DNA of 64,000 bases. Origin: Pisaster brevispinus. Taxonomy: Eukaryota; Echinodermata; Asteroidea; Forcipulatida; Asteriidae. The number at the start of each line of letters is the position of its first letter. The stretch's first letter is position 1. Where the stretch lies: positions 9,960,258 through 10,024,257 of the forward strand of contig JAMKCF010000001.1 in NCBI GenBank assembly GCA_023634235.1, given 5' to 3'. This document shows, one piece after another, positions 33,201 through 45,066 of this stretch. Both the position numbers and the translations under genes were made by a program. Below the pieces are notes generated by a model. It was not told the DNA's origin. It did no database searches and worked only from the letters and a program-made list of their open reading frames with translations.

Positions 33201-34990
33201 TCCCGGAAGACCCACAAAGACCATGCTCAAGACCCTGATCGAGGATGCAGGAGTAAACAAGGAGGAGCTAATCAGTTGTATGCAGGATAGAGTTGTGTGG
33301 CGTGTCAGACATCGAGCCTGACTCAGACATGCGGGAACGCGACAACTTGGATCGACTGAGTGAGTGAGTGTGCAACGCCTGTTCCCTTGCAAATTTTGTA
33401 TGTGGTTTCAACTGGTTTTATAATGTAGAATCAATCAAATCATTACATTTCCCCTTAGTTGTTCACACGTTCCTTGAAACAACCTTTTTGAATGAAGCAA
33501 ATAGGGCAACAAACCTGAAATTGAGGTCAGAATCTGTACTGTCACCGCTGGAGAGCAGGTACTCACTCTCCGAGGATGAAGCTACTTCTTCCTATTCTTC
33601 CTCCTCTACGTGGTCAGATACATAATCGTGTAAGGGCTGCTTCTGTAGCTCAAGTGGTTGTAGTGGTGTTAGCACTTTCAATGGCGGTAGTTTAACCACT
33701 TGGCACTGTGTTGCCTGGGAGGATGTCTTTTTTGGTGCCCGCTTTGTCTGCACACCTGAAGAAATAATGAGCAGTTGTAACAATAGGCAAGTTCAATGGA
33801 AACCTACATTAAAATGAAATTAACTTGTAAAATAATTTATTCAATCAATAAAACAGTACATTTCAAAGGCAAAGTGTCAGTTGATTTTTTTACATGAACA
33901 TTTTTTTTATATGAATTTGTTTACCTTTGTTAGTTACCGAAAATTTCTTCGGATCAGTCTGGGAGCGCTTCGATCGTACAAAGAGTACTTTTGGAGGCTG
34001 GCATGGGTTGATGTTATGCTTAATGACATCTAGCTGAAGTGTGCAGATAGGTCTGTCAGGGTTTTGAGGGCATACTGCAGGGAAGTAGTCTTCACCATCA
34101 GGATTCTGGCAAAATGCAGGCAGAAAGCACAAAGTTGCACTATTAAGTATAATCTGGTATCAAGCTATATATTAATTTTTTCACAATTGGGTAAAAAATG
34201 TTATTGAACATACTTCCTCAGCCCCACTATTGTTGGATTCAAGGTTGCAAACATGAGTGAATGATAATATTCAGAGCTTCTTACCCACACGTAACCCATC
34301 CATCCGTGCATTTCACATTTTATACTTGAATATTAAAAAAATTCATTGTTTATACCAAATTATTAAAAATAAACATTCAATTGTATACAACACATTATGG
34401 TATACCTCCATTGGACTGCTTTGTGCACCGTCTGTTGACTCCGAATCTTCACAAAGGTTTGCATCATATGTTTGTTCAGCTTCAAAAAGCACCTACACAG
34501 TAAAGACAAATAGGAAAATGTTCCAAATAATCATACAACAATTTTAAGATCATTACTTTATGGATATTGTTGTTACTGTTAGTGACTTCTCCACCTTTAA
34601 ACTCTTTACATTTTTTTTTCACGAAAATGGTGCACTGCATTTGCAACCTAAAGAAAAGGCAATCTTGGTAGTGTTCTTTTTTTATCACGAAAAGGGTTCA
34701 ATGCAAAATTAATCACACCATATGAACAGAGAAAAATTCGGACCAAATTTTTAAGTCGATGATTAGAATTTACTTACCCTGGCACGTTCTCTTTTCTCAA
34801 ACGCCAATCCTGATCGCTTCCGACGCTTGAATGGTGATTTCAGCGACGGAACTCTGATCTTGTATTGTTTACAAAACGTTTCCTAACGCGTTGCAGAATC
34901 CTTGGTCGCGTTAGGAAACGCCAGAAAATGTACGTCAGGATTTTTCTTAGCATTTCTTGAACACCCGCCAACTACACAAGACGCTGGCAT
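30225..34990 (-). pseudogene. THAP/DDE transposase of element A, broken
   Basis: Exons recognised on the minus strand: 34,990-34,778 (THAP start MPASCVVGGCSRN, but the rest of the zinc finger with its C-x2-H is deleted and a TAG lies at 34,885-34,883); 34,492-34,406; 34,105-33,925; 33,755-33,515 (in-frame TAG after HVEEEE); 32,997-32,689; 32,519-32,324 (GMDMRADSMGHSAKYG); about 32,060-31,891 (IMTDRHKQI, then a one-base frame loss); 31,731-31,486; 31,217-about 31,085 (TSSVEAFHLLI, truncated); 30,968-30,814; 30,475-30,225. Exon sizes of 196, 246 and 155 bp equal those of element B. Proteins diverge clearly from element B, so the two belong to separate families. Confidence 0.8.
33085..33372 (+). 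mobile_element. LINE 3' fragment with (GAGT)n tail
   Basis: Plus-strand frame with HLAGHCLRHPELPANKV, WEPTHGRRGPGRPTKT and MQDRVVWRVRHRA, the typical C-terminus of certain metazoan endonuclease/reverse-transcriptase LINEs. It ends in a short GAGT repeat (33,356-33,372). It is 5'-truncated and sits in an intron of the element A transposase. Confidence 0.7.
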
Positions 34991-35446
34991 ACTGACTAGG
35001 TACTTTCTACTTCATGTGTCACATAACATCGACTTCCAAGTTAAAACAAATTCTCGAAGACAAAAAATGAAGCAATCTTGTCACGCAGGACAAGAAGGGG
35101 TAGCAAGAAAACCGAGTGTGTGTGAGCAGAAAGGATGTGGTCGTGAGTACCCACCATACGCGTCCTGTGTGTGGTTGGGCTCAGCGAGCCTACTACAAAA
35201 ACAGTGCAGGCACGCCAGAGTATTCTAAATGTGACGTATACTCAGAGGTCAACTGCCTCATTTGCATATCGGACGCTTTTCCTGAATTGAATAACAACAA
35301 AGGCCAAAGCCCCGCATTTTGAGTTGCATTTTCTTGGACAAATCAAACTTTGATAAATAACATACAAAAAGTATTTGTATAAATGATTTATAATAAGTAA
35401 TAAAAAGTCCATACAAGGTCTAACAAAGAATTCTTAGAAGCCCTCT

Positions 35447-35450
35447 TTAA
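35447..35450 (+). repeat. TTAA target-site duplication, right of element A
   Basis: Follows the inverted end TTCTTAGAAGCCCTCT (35,431-35,446) and pairs with 20,198-20,201. Confidence 0.75.
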
Positions 35451-36400
35451 AAATGCATCGCCATGTACACTTGAATAGATCAATACAGGTAAGGATTGCA
35501 CTATCGCATGTAATTCAGTCTTCAATAGATCAATAGGCTTGACCACCTGACCCACTCACCCTTTGCATGCGCCCGCCCTCTTTGTCAGGGGATTATCCCC
35601 TACAAGCTATGCTCTCCCATGATGACTCACATCAACACTTCCATAATTATTGCACCATCGCTCGAAATTCATTTGAATTCCTATTACTCTCCGATTTCTT
35701 GGACAGTTTGACCTTTCATTGTTCTCTGAGGGAAAGGTCTAAGTATTCCAGACAGTCTACCTTAACTACTGTTAATTTACTGGATTTATACTCAGTATTC
35801 CTGTAAAATGTTTGTCAGAAGTCACAATTAAATAACTTTACATACATTATGCGATTTAAAAATAATTGTGAATGCTTAGTTGAATTCATGCAGAAACTGA
35901 CCACACATTTTCAATCAATTTAGGCTGTTGGATGTGAATAAAGGAGTTGACTAGTCAAGTAATAACATGAAAAAAGGATGCCTCATCAGCTTGTGTGGTC
36001 CCCTTATACTGCCTCGTATCATAACTTGATTATGACCCCTTGCTTACATTTAAAAAAAATATATATATATATAATTTTTTGTAAAGCTTTGGAGCCCAGG
36101 CAATTTCTATTGTATACTTGTACATTACCAATACACATAACACAAACAATTATCAGTGAGTTGAAGTACTTCTAATTGGCACTCTGTTCAAAGATATCAA
36201 CACAATGGGAAGACTCCCGAAGTACAACCAGATACATTTGTAGCTGAGTGGGCCAAGAACCTTTGTTGCGGTAAGCATCAACAGTTAACTAATTCTGCTC
36301 TTGTGATTATTTTTTTTTTCACACCTTAATTGATTTAATATTTTTGGGGTCATGATAACTCTTTATTGCTTGAAAATTTTCTATAATAAGTGGACAATTA
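35451..36400. other. Unassigned DNA
   Basis: No convincing gene. The short direct repeat AATAGATCAATA occurs at about 35,475 and 35,524, and a short (TA)n tract at about 36,058-36,073. It is unclear whether this is still Polinton flank or other host sequence. Confidence 0.4.
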
Positions 36401-36404
36401 TATT

Positions 36405-36835
36405 TTCAAGTTAAACACCATGATCCAGATGAAGAAATGGCAAGTGATGAGAGTGAACACCAGTCGTCAGAAAAGACCGTTAGACACCAAGATCTAGATG
36501 AAGAAATGGCAAGTGATGAGAGTGAATACCAGCCATCAGAAGAGACAGCAGTGACATAGAGGGCAAAACAAGTAGTAGTGATTCAGGTATGGATGATGTA
36601 ACTGGAGCTGTTACTTTAAATAACCAACCCGTAGAAGCAAAAGAATCGGGCCTGCATGTTGTGGATACAAAGTTGCAGGGGAACAAGTATAGTTATGTGT
36701 TTTGCACAAAACGGCAGGTGAAACTTCCTCGCCATTGTAAGCGCTTTCATTCAGAGGAAATAAGTGTTGCTGCAGCGATGGCTGTACCCAAAGAAAAAAG
36801 AAGTGTTATATAAAGGAATTTAAAAGAGACCTCCT
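36405..36835 (+). pseudogene. Exon fragments of an acidic / zinc-finger protein
   Basis: First exon-like block: about 36,409-36,559, made of two 69-bp tandem units each coding DEEMASDESE-type acidic sequence. Second block: about 36,570-36,812, with DSGMDDVTGAVTLNN then a C2H2-like CTKRQVKLPRHCKRFH pattern and SVAAAMAVPKEK. The Cys/His spacing resembles a degenerate single zinc finger common in repetitive invertebrate gene families. It stops at 36,812, where a small LINE-tail insertion lies. Family not identified. Confidence 0.4.
36411..36548 (+). repeat. 69-bp tandem duplication
   Basis: Units at 36,411-36,479 and 36,480-36,548 differ at about ten positions and keep the reading frame (23 codons each). 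Confidence 0.8.
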
Positions 36836-36928
36836 CCACTTAATCTATTAAGTTTTTTCTCCTGTAATGTTATATTTTGTCATTTTAAATGATCGAGTGG
36901 AAATAAATTGAACTTGAACTTGAACTTG
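36823..36928 (+). mobile_element. 106-bp retroposed LINE/SINE tail with 10-bp target duplication
   Basis: Flanked by AAGGAATTTA at 36,813-36,822 and 36,929-36,938. The insert ends in repeated TTGAAC units, a tail seen on L2/CR1-type LINEs and dependent SINEs. It splits the zinc-finger-like coding block. Confidence 0.75.
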
Positions 36929-37039
36929 AAGGAATTTAGCAACTGGTAGCACCCTGCATGCCTCTCTGGAACAAACTGTGATGTTATCAGCTCTACTTTA
37001 CAACTATAGCTTTCTTTTGATATACATCTGTTTGGTTAC

Positions 37040-39980
37040 CACTTGTGATCACTGTGGACTTTTTTTCTGAGGATGTGGCGTGGATATCTATGAGGAAGTA
37101 ACTTCGACTTGTTTTCATCATCATCGCAAATCGAGCCCATGGCTGTCATACCTTTACACAGTGCTGTGTTTTCACTGTTGCTTGCAGCACTAGCAACAAC
37201 ACTTCAAAGCATATGGATCAAGCAATCTATTGTTCTGGATGATTTGCCTGATTCTCTTCAAGGCAAAGTACATGTACTTAATCTCATTGTTAACCAAATT
37301 ATCCACCACTCCAGCACAATGTGTTATAGTAAGAGTAAGAGTGAGCTCTTCAAATACAAAACAGGCACTTCTGTTAGACTGTCTACAGGAGTTTGGAATA
37401 GCATCAAGGCTCTTGGTATAAATAAACAGAAACCAACTCGTGAGGAAAGAAGAAATTTCTTTCAATTGAATCTGACCGCAATCCGATTCAATGTAATGTA
37501 TCCCAAGTTCAACTTAACGTGAGTAATTCCACCACTTCAACTGAAATCAGGTATGATTCCAATCTATCATTCTGCTTGTGGAACGCACACTCGGTCCGTA
37601 ACAAAACCACTATGTCCTATGATTTTGTACTTGAACGTGACATTGACTTGATGATCATCACCGAAACCTGGTTAAATGAGTCCGATCCTGTTGTCACATG
37701 TGAACTAACACCTCCAGGTTAGTCCTTCATCAGCGTACCACGCATTTCAAACAACAATGGAGGAGGTATAGGTGCTTTGTTTAAAGATGACCTTAAACTA
37801 CATGTCTTACTTTCTGCACATTTAAACATGCTTGCTTTACATCTGCAAAAGCATGTACTATTTTGCTGTTTACAGACCCCCTCCTTCCGCAATGAATGGT
37901 TTGAAAACTTCACACTTTCTTGTGGAACTTGATAAATTTGTTGACTTTGTCAACACGCTCATTAGTAAAGTTATCATCGTTGGTGACTTTAATGTTCACG
38001 TGGATAATCCATCTATAGGAGATGCGACCCACTTCTGGTCACACATTGGATCTGGTGATATCCCGCCCAGACGACAATCTCATTTCTAACTGTACCATTG
38101 ACTCATTACTCTCTGATCACCATGTTGTGTATTGCTCAATTCGGTTACCCAAACCCAATTATCAGAAGGTTAAATTTTCCTCACGCAAGCTGGGTAACGT
38201 TGATCTTCAGTCTTTCCAAGATGATCTCGCACCACTGCTCGACTCCCATAGTAACAATGTCAAAGATCTTGTTGAGCTATAATTTATAACAATGCCGTTA
38301 AGCAAACTCGAGACAAGCATGCCCCTGTCACCACAATGTCTTGTACCAATGACCCCAATCGACCATGGTACACCAGTGACATTCATGTTGCCCACCGCCT
38401 TCGCTGCAAGTGTGAACGGAGGTGAAGAAAGAGTAAACTTGAATTCCATCGTGAGCTCTCTATGTTGACCAAAGAAAAGTGGTTAATGACTTGATAGACA
38501 AAATGAAGTTAAATCATTACAGGTCAGAGTTTGAGCACTCAGATACTGAGACTATTTTCATGAAGGTTAAATCCCTTCTAAGTCAAGGTGCAACAACTCC
38601 CCGATCACAAGTCTGCTCAAGATCTCAGTAATATCATGCCACATTCTTTACTGACCAGATTGAAAAAATATACAGGAGCATTGAGAAAGAACTTGAGGTC
38701 AGCTACACAGATCCAACCCCTCAAAACCTTGCTGAGTGTGGTTTTCACGAATTTGAACGAGTGACCCAAAATGACATTTTACAGCACATCAACAAAGCAA
38801 CTTCAAAGTCATGTCTTTTGGACCCATTGCGGACGTGGTTCCTGAAGCAAAACACTCGGACATTTGTCCCGATCATCACACGGATTGTCAACAGATCTCT
38901 CAGGTGTTTTTCCTACTCCACTCAAACATGCTGTGATCACTCCCATCATAAAGAAATAATCGCTTTATCACAATCTGCTGAATAACTACAGACCTGTTTC
39001 AAACATTCCTTTCCTGTCCAAAGTTATTGAGAAGCAGGCTATCAAGAGCATCACCAACTACATGACTCGTGAGAATCTTGGAGAACCTCTACAATCGGCA
39101 TACAGAGCTTTACACAGCACTGAATCGGCACTCCTTAAAATCAAAGACGACATCATGCAGAACGTTTCACAGTGGAAAGGTGTTCTCCTTGTCCTACTGG
39201 ACTTGAGTGCAGCGTTTGACACTGTGAGCCATTCCATCTTGCTTGACCACCTAACCCATGACATTGGGGTAAAAGGAGCTGCACAAAAGTGTTTCAAGTC
39301 CTATCTCTGCGGCAGAACAACATGCATTTGTATTGATGGATCCTCTGATTGCCACGGTCTAAACTACGGTTTACCTCAGGGATCCATTGTAGCTCCCCGG
39401 TCATTGGCAATTTACTCCATTCCCATTGGTCGTATCATCACAAAGCATAACTTATAATATTATCAACTTTATGCTGACGATATTCAACTGTACGTACCTT
39501 TCAACCTGAATGACCCGCAATCCATAACCACAGCTCTCTCTCGGCTATCTTCATGCATATCCGACATCAAGTCATGGATGACCCTAAACATGCTGAAGCT
39601 CAATGAAGCTTCAACGCAAAGTTTTAGTTACTGTGTTTAAATGTCTCCTAAGAATAGCACCGGGCTACTTATCATCTTGCCTTGCTCTCTACCAACCGCC
39701 ACGCGCAAGCTTTCGACACCACACGCCTAGCTGAACACTCAACCATCAGAACACTCTCATCTGCTCACAACCGGACTTTCACCTATGTTGCTCCCCAAAT
39801 GTGGAACAACCTCCCAGTATCCATTAGAAATTGTTACTCTTTGCCAATTTTCAAGAAATCTTATAAAACTTATCTGTATTAAATGTAATATGTTGTAGTT
39901 TAGTTCCATTGGTTTGCTCACTTTATAGCGCTTTGATCTTGTCGAAAAGGCGTTTTATAAATGCTCTGTTGTATTGTGTA
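37040..39980 (+). mobile_element. L2/CR1-type LINE, degenerate but nearly full length
   Basis: Plus-strand blocks in order: leader ORF (37,109-37,522), AP endonuclease with WNAHSVRNKT, IITETWL, VGDFNVHVD (about 37,980) and SDHHVV (about 38,115). Reverse transcriptase follows with NYRPVSNIPFLSKVIEKQ (about 38,985), VLLDLSAAFDTVSHSIL, YGLPQGSIV (about 39,365) and YADDIQLY (about 39,470). The C-terminus reads TTRLAEHS and APQMWNNLPVSIRN (about 39,790). A 3' end with AGCGCTTTGATC and GGCGTTTTATAAATGC matches L2-like tails. Numerous frameshifts, plus a deletion after about 39,610, make it dead. Confidence 0.82.
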
Positions 39981-40930
39981 TGCATAGAGCAGACCCTAAT
40001 CCTTTAAGTAGTGTACATAGGCATATAAAAACCCATGGAGACAAAATGACTCTCTCACTCTTCTCCAGCTTTCAGGAGAGACAAGTAAGACCTCTCTTAG
40101 TAGCTAGTTATTTTTTTTAGGGTTAGCGTTTAGATGGTCGTCCAAAGGCTGACTGGAAACTGAATTGGCAGTAAACCACTCCTAAACAGCAACCTTTTGG
40201 CTAGAGGACACCGTAGTCTTTTTGGTAGAGTCTAAGGCGTAAAACTATAAAGTATTGTAAATATTGTAAAACATTAATTATATGACTGGAGTGTAACGGA
40301 CCAGCGTAACATAGTCAATAGGAGGCCAGTTATCACCTAAGACGCAGGAGAAGGGTAAGAATAATAAATCTTAACCATACACCTTATAACTGGTAATCCC
40401 GACATTCAAAGTAAATTGTACCTATTATATTTATTAACTGTAGTCATAGGAAGAAATATTCCTCATTAATAATTGGTGATGATTCGATGTTTATTTCTGT
40501 CCGATTCTAGAGCACAAAATTTTAATAAGTATCCTAAATTACCACATTGTTCATTCACTGTTGATATAATTTCAATTCGGGGTGCTAAGATTTATAGCCT
40601 TGTTGGTTCAGGCATTCGTAAACTCCAGTTACAATACTTCTGATCACATTTCAATCATTCATTCAGTAACATTTATTTCAATGCTGTCATTCATTACAAT
40701 AATGCACGATTGTGTAGAAATTACAAAAGTAATACATTAGTATTAGAATGATAAATATTAAGTACACAATGATTCAATAATAAGCAGCAAGTTAATGACA
40801 ACATTTAGGTATAAGGTTAAGCGAGATGCTTTTGTTCCCTAACCAATGGTTCAACCAAGGTAGGTAACATGGACAAATGAAGCAGACAAGACAAGTGTGG
40901 GACAAGGCCAACACAGCTTACAAATTACAC
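39981..40930. other. Unassigned repeat-like DNA, possibly a solo LTR
   Basis: No coding signal. There is a TATAAAAACCC box at about 40,024, a pyrimidine-rich CTCTCTCACTCTTCTCC start-like region after it, and AATAAA at about 40,365. That spacing would fit a solo LTR, but no clear TG...CA ends or target duplication were found. Confidence 0.3.
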
Positions 40931-40949
40931 ATTAGTTCATGAATACAAG

Positions 40950-41160
40950 TCAAGGAACTGAGCTCTTTAAGTTTTTAACAAAGACTGAAAGAGAGGATGA
41001 TGATTTAAGTGAATCATCTAAACTATTCCAGTATGAGATGCCTCGATGGACAAAAACTATTTTTAGACATTGAAGTTCTGTTAAATTGACTGAAAAAATT
41101 TCTGCTAACGCTACTATGAGTATTATATGCATGAATGTTAGACGTACTTAGACGATCTTG
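40950..41160 (-). mobile_element. LINE C-terminal fragment
   Basis: The minus-strand frame ends with HRGISYWNSLDDSLKSSSSL and a short basic tail, the usual C-terminus of CR1/L2/Jockey-type ORF2. Upstream homology is lost within 100 bp. Confidence 0.55.
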
Positions 41161-41396
41161 TACCTGATCATGGCTGGAACTGACCAAGGTATGTAGGCAA
41201 AGTGGACCCGCTCTTCCCCTTGAATGCGTCGTAGATGTATTTCTCTCTGCTCCTTGCGTTGGGCCCTGACTTTAGGTGTGACATCATCTGTTGTTCTTCA
41301 GAAGCTTAGCTGCATTCTTCAAGATGTATTGGCAATCGTTGTGTCTGAGAAGTCAGCAGTGAATCGGTCTGGGACGTGGTGAGCTGGGGCTGCAGC

Positions 41397-41951
41397 TTAG
41401 CCAACACCGGGTGGTTGACCAGTGCGGTGTGCACGGTCGATCTCAACCTCATCTGCACCCTCAAGCTTAAGGTGACTGATCAGCAGCTCCTGGACGAATT
41501 CCTCGCAGGATCCCGATCCGGCCTCAGCTCCTTGAGGCAACAATGTTGTACGGCGACTTTGATTCTGGATATCATCGATCCTGTCTTCAAGGTTCCTGAT
41601 GATCCGTAGGTTGTATTCATTTTTTTGGTTTATCTGTGATTTGATAGCGTCATGGGTTTCCTGGACAAACATCACAGATGTTTTCAGGTCAACAATATCT
41701 GTGGTATTCGAGGACACCTGTGTGTGGACCTGTTGAGACTTCAGCTCTAAAGAGCTCAGTTGTGCCTCTATGTTGCCGATAGACGTCAGGATCTTGTCCA
41801 GCTTGTCGACAATGGTTGACAGCTTGCCACTGCAAGAACATGAAGCAACACAGCCGCCATCTTGTTCGCTGTCACTTGGGTTCAAGGGATCTTTTTTTGA
41901 GCTCGGTTTTCGACGGCTTCGTGTTGTCTTTGTTACATCGTTTTCAGACAT
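41397..41951 (-). CDS. LINE ORF1-type coiled-coil protein (~184 aa)
   Basis: ATG at 41,949-41,951 (MSENDVTKTTRS), basic start, Cys-rich spot, then a long coiled coil (about residues 45-135: KLSTIVDKLDKILTSIGNIE and following heptads). It ends in an RRM-like block with SRRTTLL, EEFVQELLISHLKLEG and EIDRAHRTG, as in L1/Tx1-type ORF1 proteins ('transposase 22' fold). The frame is open but stops right after the RAHRTG block, shorter than the usual ~300 residues, so the protein is probably truncated. The 40,950 fragment on the same strand may be the other end of the same deleted element. Confidence 0.65.
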   Translation of the reverse strand: MSENDVTKTTRSRRKPSSKKDPLNPSDSEQDGGCVASCSCSGKLSTIVDKLDKILTSIGNIEAQLSSLELKSQQVHTQVSSNTTDIVDLKTSVMFVQETHDAIKSQINQKNEYNLRIIRNLEDRIDDIQNQSRRTTLLPQGAEAGSGSCEEFVQELLISHLKLEGADEVEIDRAHRTGQPPGVG

Positions 41952-41957
41952 GGTAGG

Positions 41958-42443
41958 ATGTATTGTTCAATTTGTCTGTTTTCAGCATTGGCTTGCGATA
42001 CAAGTATTTGTTTCAAAAAGATGCAAAAATTTATAAAAATGAGGGAGCGCAGAAGGTACACAGCCTTACTCGTCACGCATGCAGCCGACAGTTTAAAATA
42101 CCATGTTTTATTTACTACATTACCAACTGCATCGCTTGCTAAATTTCAGAGCAGCAAGAAACTCGGAGTTCAAATTCTCTCTGATAACGATCCCCACATA
42201 TACCAGCACAAACTTGATACAACCATTGATGATATTAATAGCCAAATCATAAGCCATAATCAGGTCATGCAACAAGGAGTAGTTCTGATAACCTTGTGCT
42301 GGCATAGGTCAGTTAGAAAGAGTGCAAGACAAAATCGTCGTGGAAAAAACACGCACATTGTTCGAAATCAATTTGCACACTTGTACGATTGTCTTCATGG
42401 CGACTCTAAGTTAAAAAAAACAGTGGCACTTGGCAATGTATAA
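41958..42443 (+). CDS. Uncharacterised open frame (161 aa), doubtful
   Basis: A plus-strand frame starting just upstream of, and divergent from, the LINE ORF1. It has basic and polar composition with QILSDNDPHIYQHKLDTTID in the middle and SARQNRRGKNTHIVRNQF near the end. I recognise no family. It may be the remains of a retroelement protein, or a chance frame. Confidence 0.2.
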   Translation: MYCSICLFSALACDTSICFKKMQKFIKMRERRRYTALLVTHAADSLKYHVLFTTLPTASLAKFQSSKKLGVQILSDNDPHIYQHKLDTTIDDINSQIISHNQVMQQGVVLITLCWHRSVRKSARQNRRGKNTHIVRNQFAHLYDCLHGDSKLKKTVALGNV

Positions 42444-42530
42444 ATTATTTGCCACGGATCAGCAAGCCCTTGGTCACATTCGTACTCGATTTAACATTTG
42501 TTAAGTTTTTTGTAAAACTTTTAGATAACT

Positions 42531-42731
42531 ATGGCTAAACCACTTGAAACTTCAATGCCATTAGCAGCTGTAAGTCTCAAATTACCTTTCTGGCCGAAAG
42601 ATCCAACAATATGGTTCGCCCAAGTAGAGGCACAGTTCCAAACCCGAAAAATTACTAGCCAATCTACTAAATTTGCTTATGTAGTATCGTCACTTCAACC
42701 AGAAATTGCACAGAAAATATTCATATTTTGA
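42531..42731 (+). pseudogene. Gypsy-type gag N-terminal fragment
   Basis: ATG at 42,531. The sequence VSLKLPFWPKDPTIWFAQVE followed by AQFQTRKIT and YVVSSLQPEIA is the common N-terminus of metazoan Ty3/Gypsy gag proteins. The frame stops at 42,731 and nothing further of the element is recognisable. Confidence 0.65.
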
Positions 42732-42739
42732 GCTTTTAT

Positions 42740-45050
42740 CATTAACACCAGAAACGACTCACTAGTATTAGTATTATGTGAAAAAAGATGTATTCAATTC
42801 TTCAAAGAAGACGCCTTCTTGTGGCGGCATAAAGGTCATTTAGTTTTTAAACAAGATTGTGTTTTGCTTTATATCCGGTATGGTTTGAACAAAATTGAAG
42901 AAATTTATAATCCTGAAAGGTGGGCCACAGATTAGGATCCAGTCATGATCTGGCTTGGGATCAATTGAGCTGAATTTGTAATCTCTGATTGTAATTTTTG
43001 AACAAAAAGCTAAATATTGTCCGCTACACTGCCAGCACGCATTTGATAGGCATACAATAAAATATTATTCTTTAACATATCTCATGCAGACTGAGGTACT
43101 TTCTTTGTGTAATCACCTTTGTGGCGACGATTTGCTGTTCCTTTTATCACTTTCGGAGAAGGAATGCACCTTCTTACTGTCACATTATCGTCCGGTAATG
43201 ACTGTGTACTATAATATGTCAATGCCCGCCCTTCAGTATTGTTTACAGCCCGGAACGAATCACAAAAAGCCCGACTTATAATATCTTGCAGAACAGGTCC
43301 ATCCATAATGCTTCTTGGTTGTGATTGTTGGATTCAACCTACGCTCACTATTACTATTTTCCCGCGAATGGGGCTGGTTTTCCTGTCATGTTTCCCGCGA
43401 ACAGTACTGATTGGTTGATCTTTTTTACCACCAATGTTTTGATTATGCATCATAAATGCCTGGGCTGACACCCTACTGCCTCTCTGTTTGTTGTTTATTC
43501 TATACTCGAGAAAAAGACTGAGTTGACTCATTTAGGTTTCCATGACTCATTTAGATTTTGTGAATACTTAATATAATAGACCTAGAAAATAATAATAATT
43601 GCAAAGTTTAAATACAATGATGGGGGAATGTGCACAGATTACAACACAAGATGTAAAGGCTTTGTCGTCGATCATTCGTAGAATTCCTCCCTTATCTTAC
43701 ATGCATTTTCAGAGAGACTTGAAAATCCACATGAGCTTTCCTCCTTTTATGAAATTCTAACCAGCTGTCTTCAATCAAGTGTCTTACTGACTGTCTCAAA
43801 GACTACCCCATTCCATCCTCGGTAGCCCATCAAACCAACCTTTTTTTAGTCAAGTAAATCTTTGCCATTTTTGTTGTTGAACTCGGAAGGCCTTGTGTTT
43901 TGACCCTGGCTGGTAATATTTGGGAGACTCTGTACCATCGTACTTTTGTTTCCAATCGTGATTTTAACACGGAAGTTACAATGGGAAACAGAATTGAACA
44001 TTTTACGAATGAGTATTTGACATCCCATTTATACTGTTTTATATGCATATTTCAGATGGATTTTTTTAAACAATATAATACTATCAAATACTTCAGATGT
44101 GCTGTAAAAAAAACTCCCTATTAATTTTGACTAAACAAAATATTTTGCCTACAAACAATAGTTCCGCTATTTTTGAATTCATGTAACTTTGTCTATCGTA
44201 AAGTTTTTCTTCAAAAAGACTATGTATGTACACGCACATGTACATAGTTTACGACAGTGTGCCATTTCTAATGGAAATAAAATTTATAATGTTAAATGTT
44301 ATTTTACAGGCGGTTTAGCAAGTATCACCTAAATGCAAACAGTAATTTTTTAAACTGATTGATCATGATGAAACACATTTTTTTAAAATATTTTGAACAC
44401 CCCCATGGTTCAGCCCGAAGTGTCCACCAATTCTCAAGTGCAACATTATTTGTGGAATAATGTTTATACAATCGATTGGCATTATTAAGTCATCATATCC
44501 AGAGTTAGAAATTTCCAGGAATTGTGCAAGAGTTCCGATTAGATGATTTCGTAAAATATACATTGGTCCCCTGCTGTATGTACAAACCATGATCTATGCA
44601 GACTGTGACCAGTTATGTGAGGGTGCATGATTATGTCAGCAAATTGACCCAATATATTTTTGGTGTAAAAGACTAGACTTGTTTCTCTATTTCTCTTGAC
44701 TGAAACTGTGTTCAAGAATGGAATCTTAAAGAAGAATCTCGTCTTTGAAATGACATGAAACATAAAAACAATTGCTAGCTTTTGTTGTTTTACCACGATG
44801 CACATTTCCCCTTGCAAAATAGCACTGCGTGGACATAGACTGTATTCATTAACACATGTTTATTTTTTTTTTGCAAAGGACTTACATCAATTACATTTTT
44901 AATACGGAACTATACAGCTTTCTAAATATTTATCTCAGGATGGTTTAGCAAAATGTTGCCTAACGCAAGTAAGTGATGAAGGACACAACAACACAAGGTA
45001 GTTCGCAGCAGAATACTATAAAGATTACTCAAAAGGTACTTTTATTAACC
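42740..45050. other. Gene-poor AT-rich stretch
   Basis: No supported gene. Only short frames without family similarity are seen, and no clear repeat borders. Confidence 0.4.
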
Positions 45051-45066
45051 GAAGGGATAAACGCGA

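Larger units (their letters stand above)
20202..35446. mobile_element. Element A: TTAA-target (Kolobok-like) transposon with P2X7-ballast and THAP-transposase genes
   Basis: The left end AGAGGGGCTCTAAGAA and the inverted right end AGAGGGCTTCTAAGAA match at 14 of 16 positions, with TTAA on both sides. Inside are a plus-strand ballast-domain pseudogene (20,767-21,707) and a minus-strand THAP/DDE transposase pseudogene (34,990-30,225), facing each other. A complete LTR retrotransposon (22,329-29,861) inserted between them; without it element A is 7.7 kb. TTAA duplication together with a THAP-domain transposase is known for the Kolobok superfamily, and that name is my inference. Both genes carry disabling changes, so this copy is dead and older than element B. 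Confidence 0.78.

Noticed and set aside
43082..43306. 74-aa minus-strand frame (ISRAFCDSFRAVNNTEGRAL)
   Set aside because: Looks protein-like for a short stretch but matches no family I know and has no supporting exon structure.
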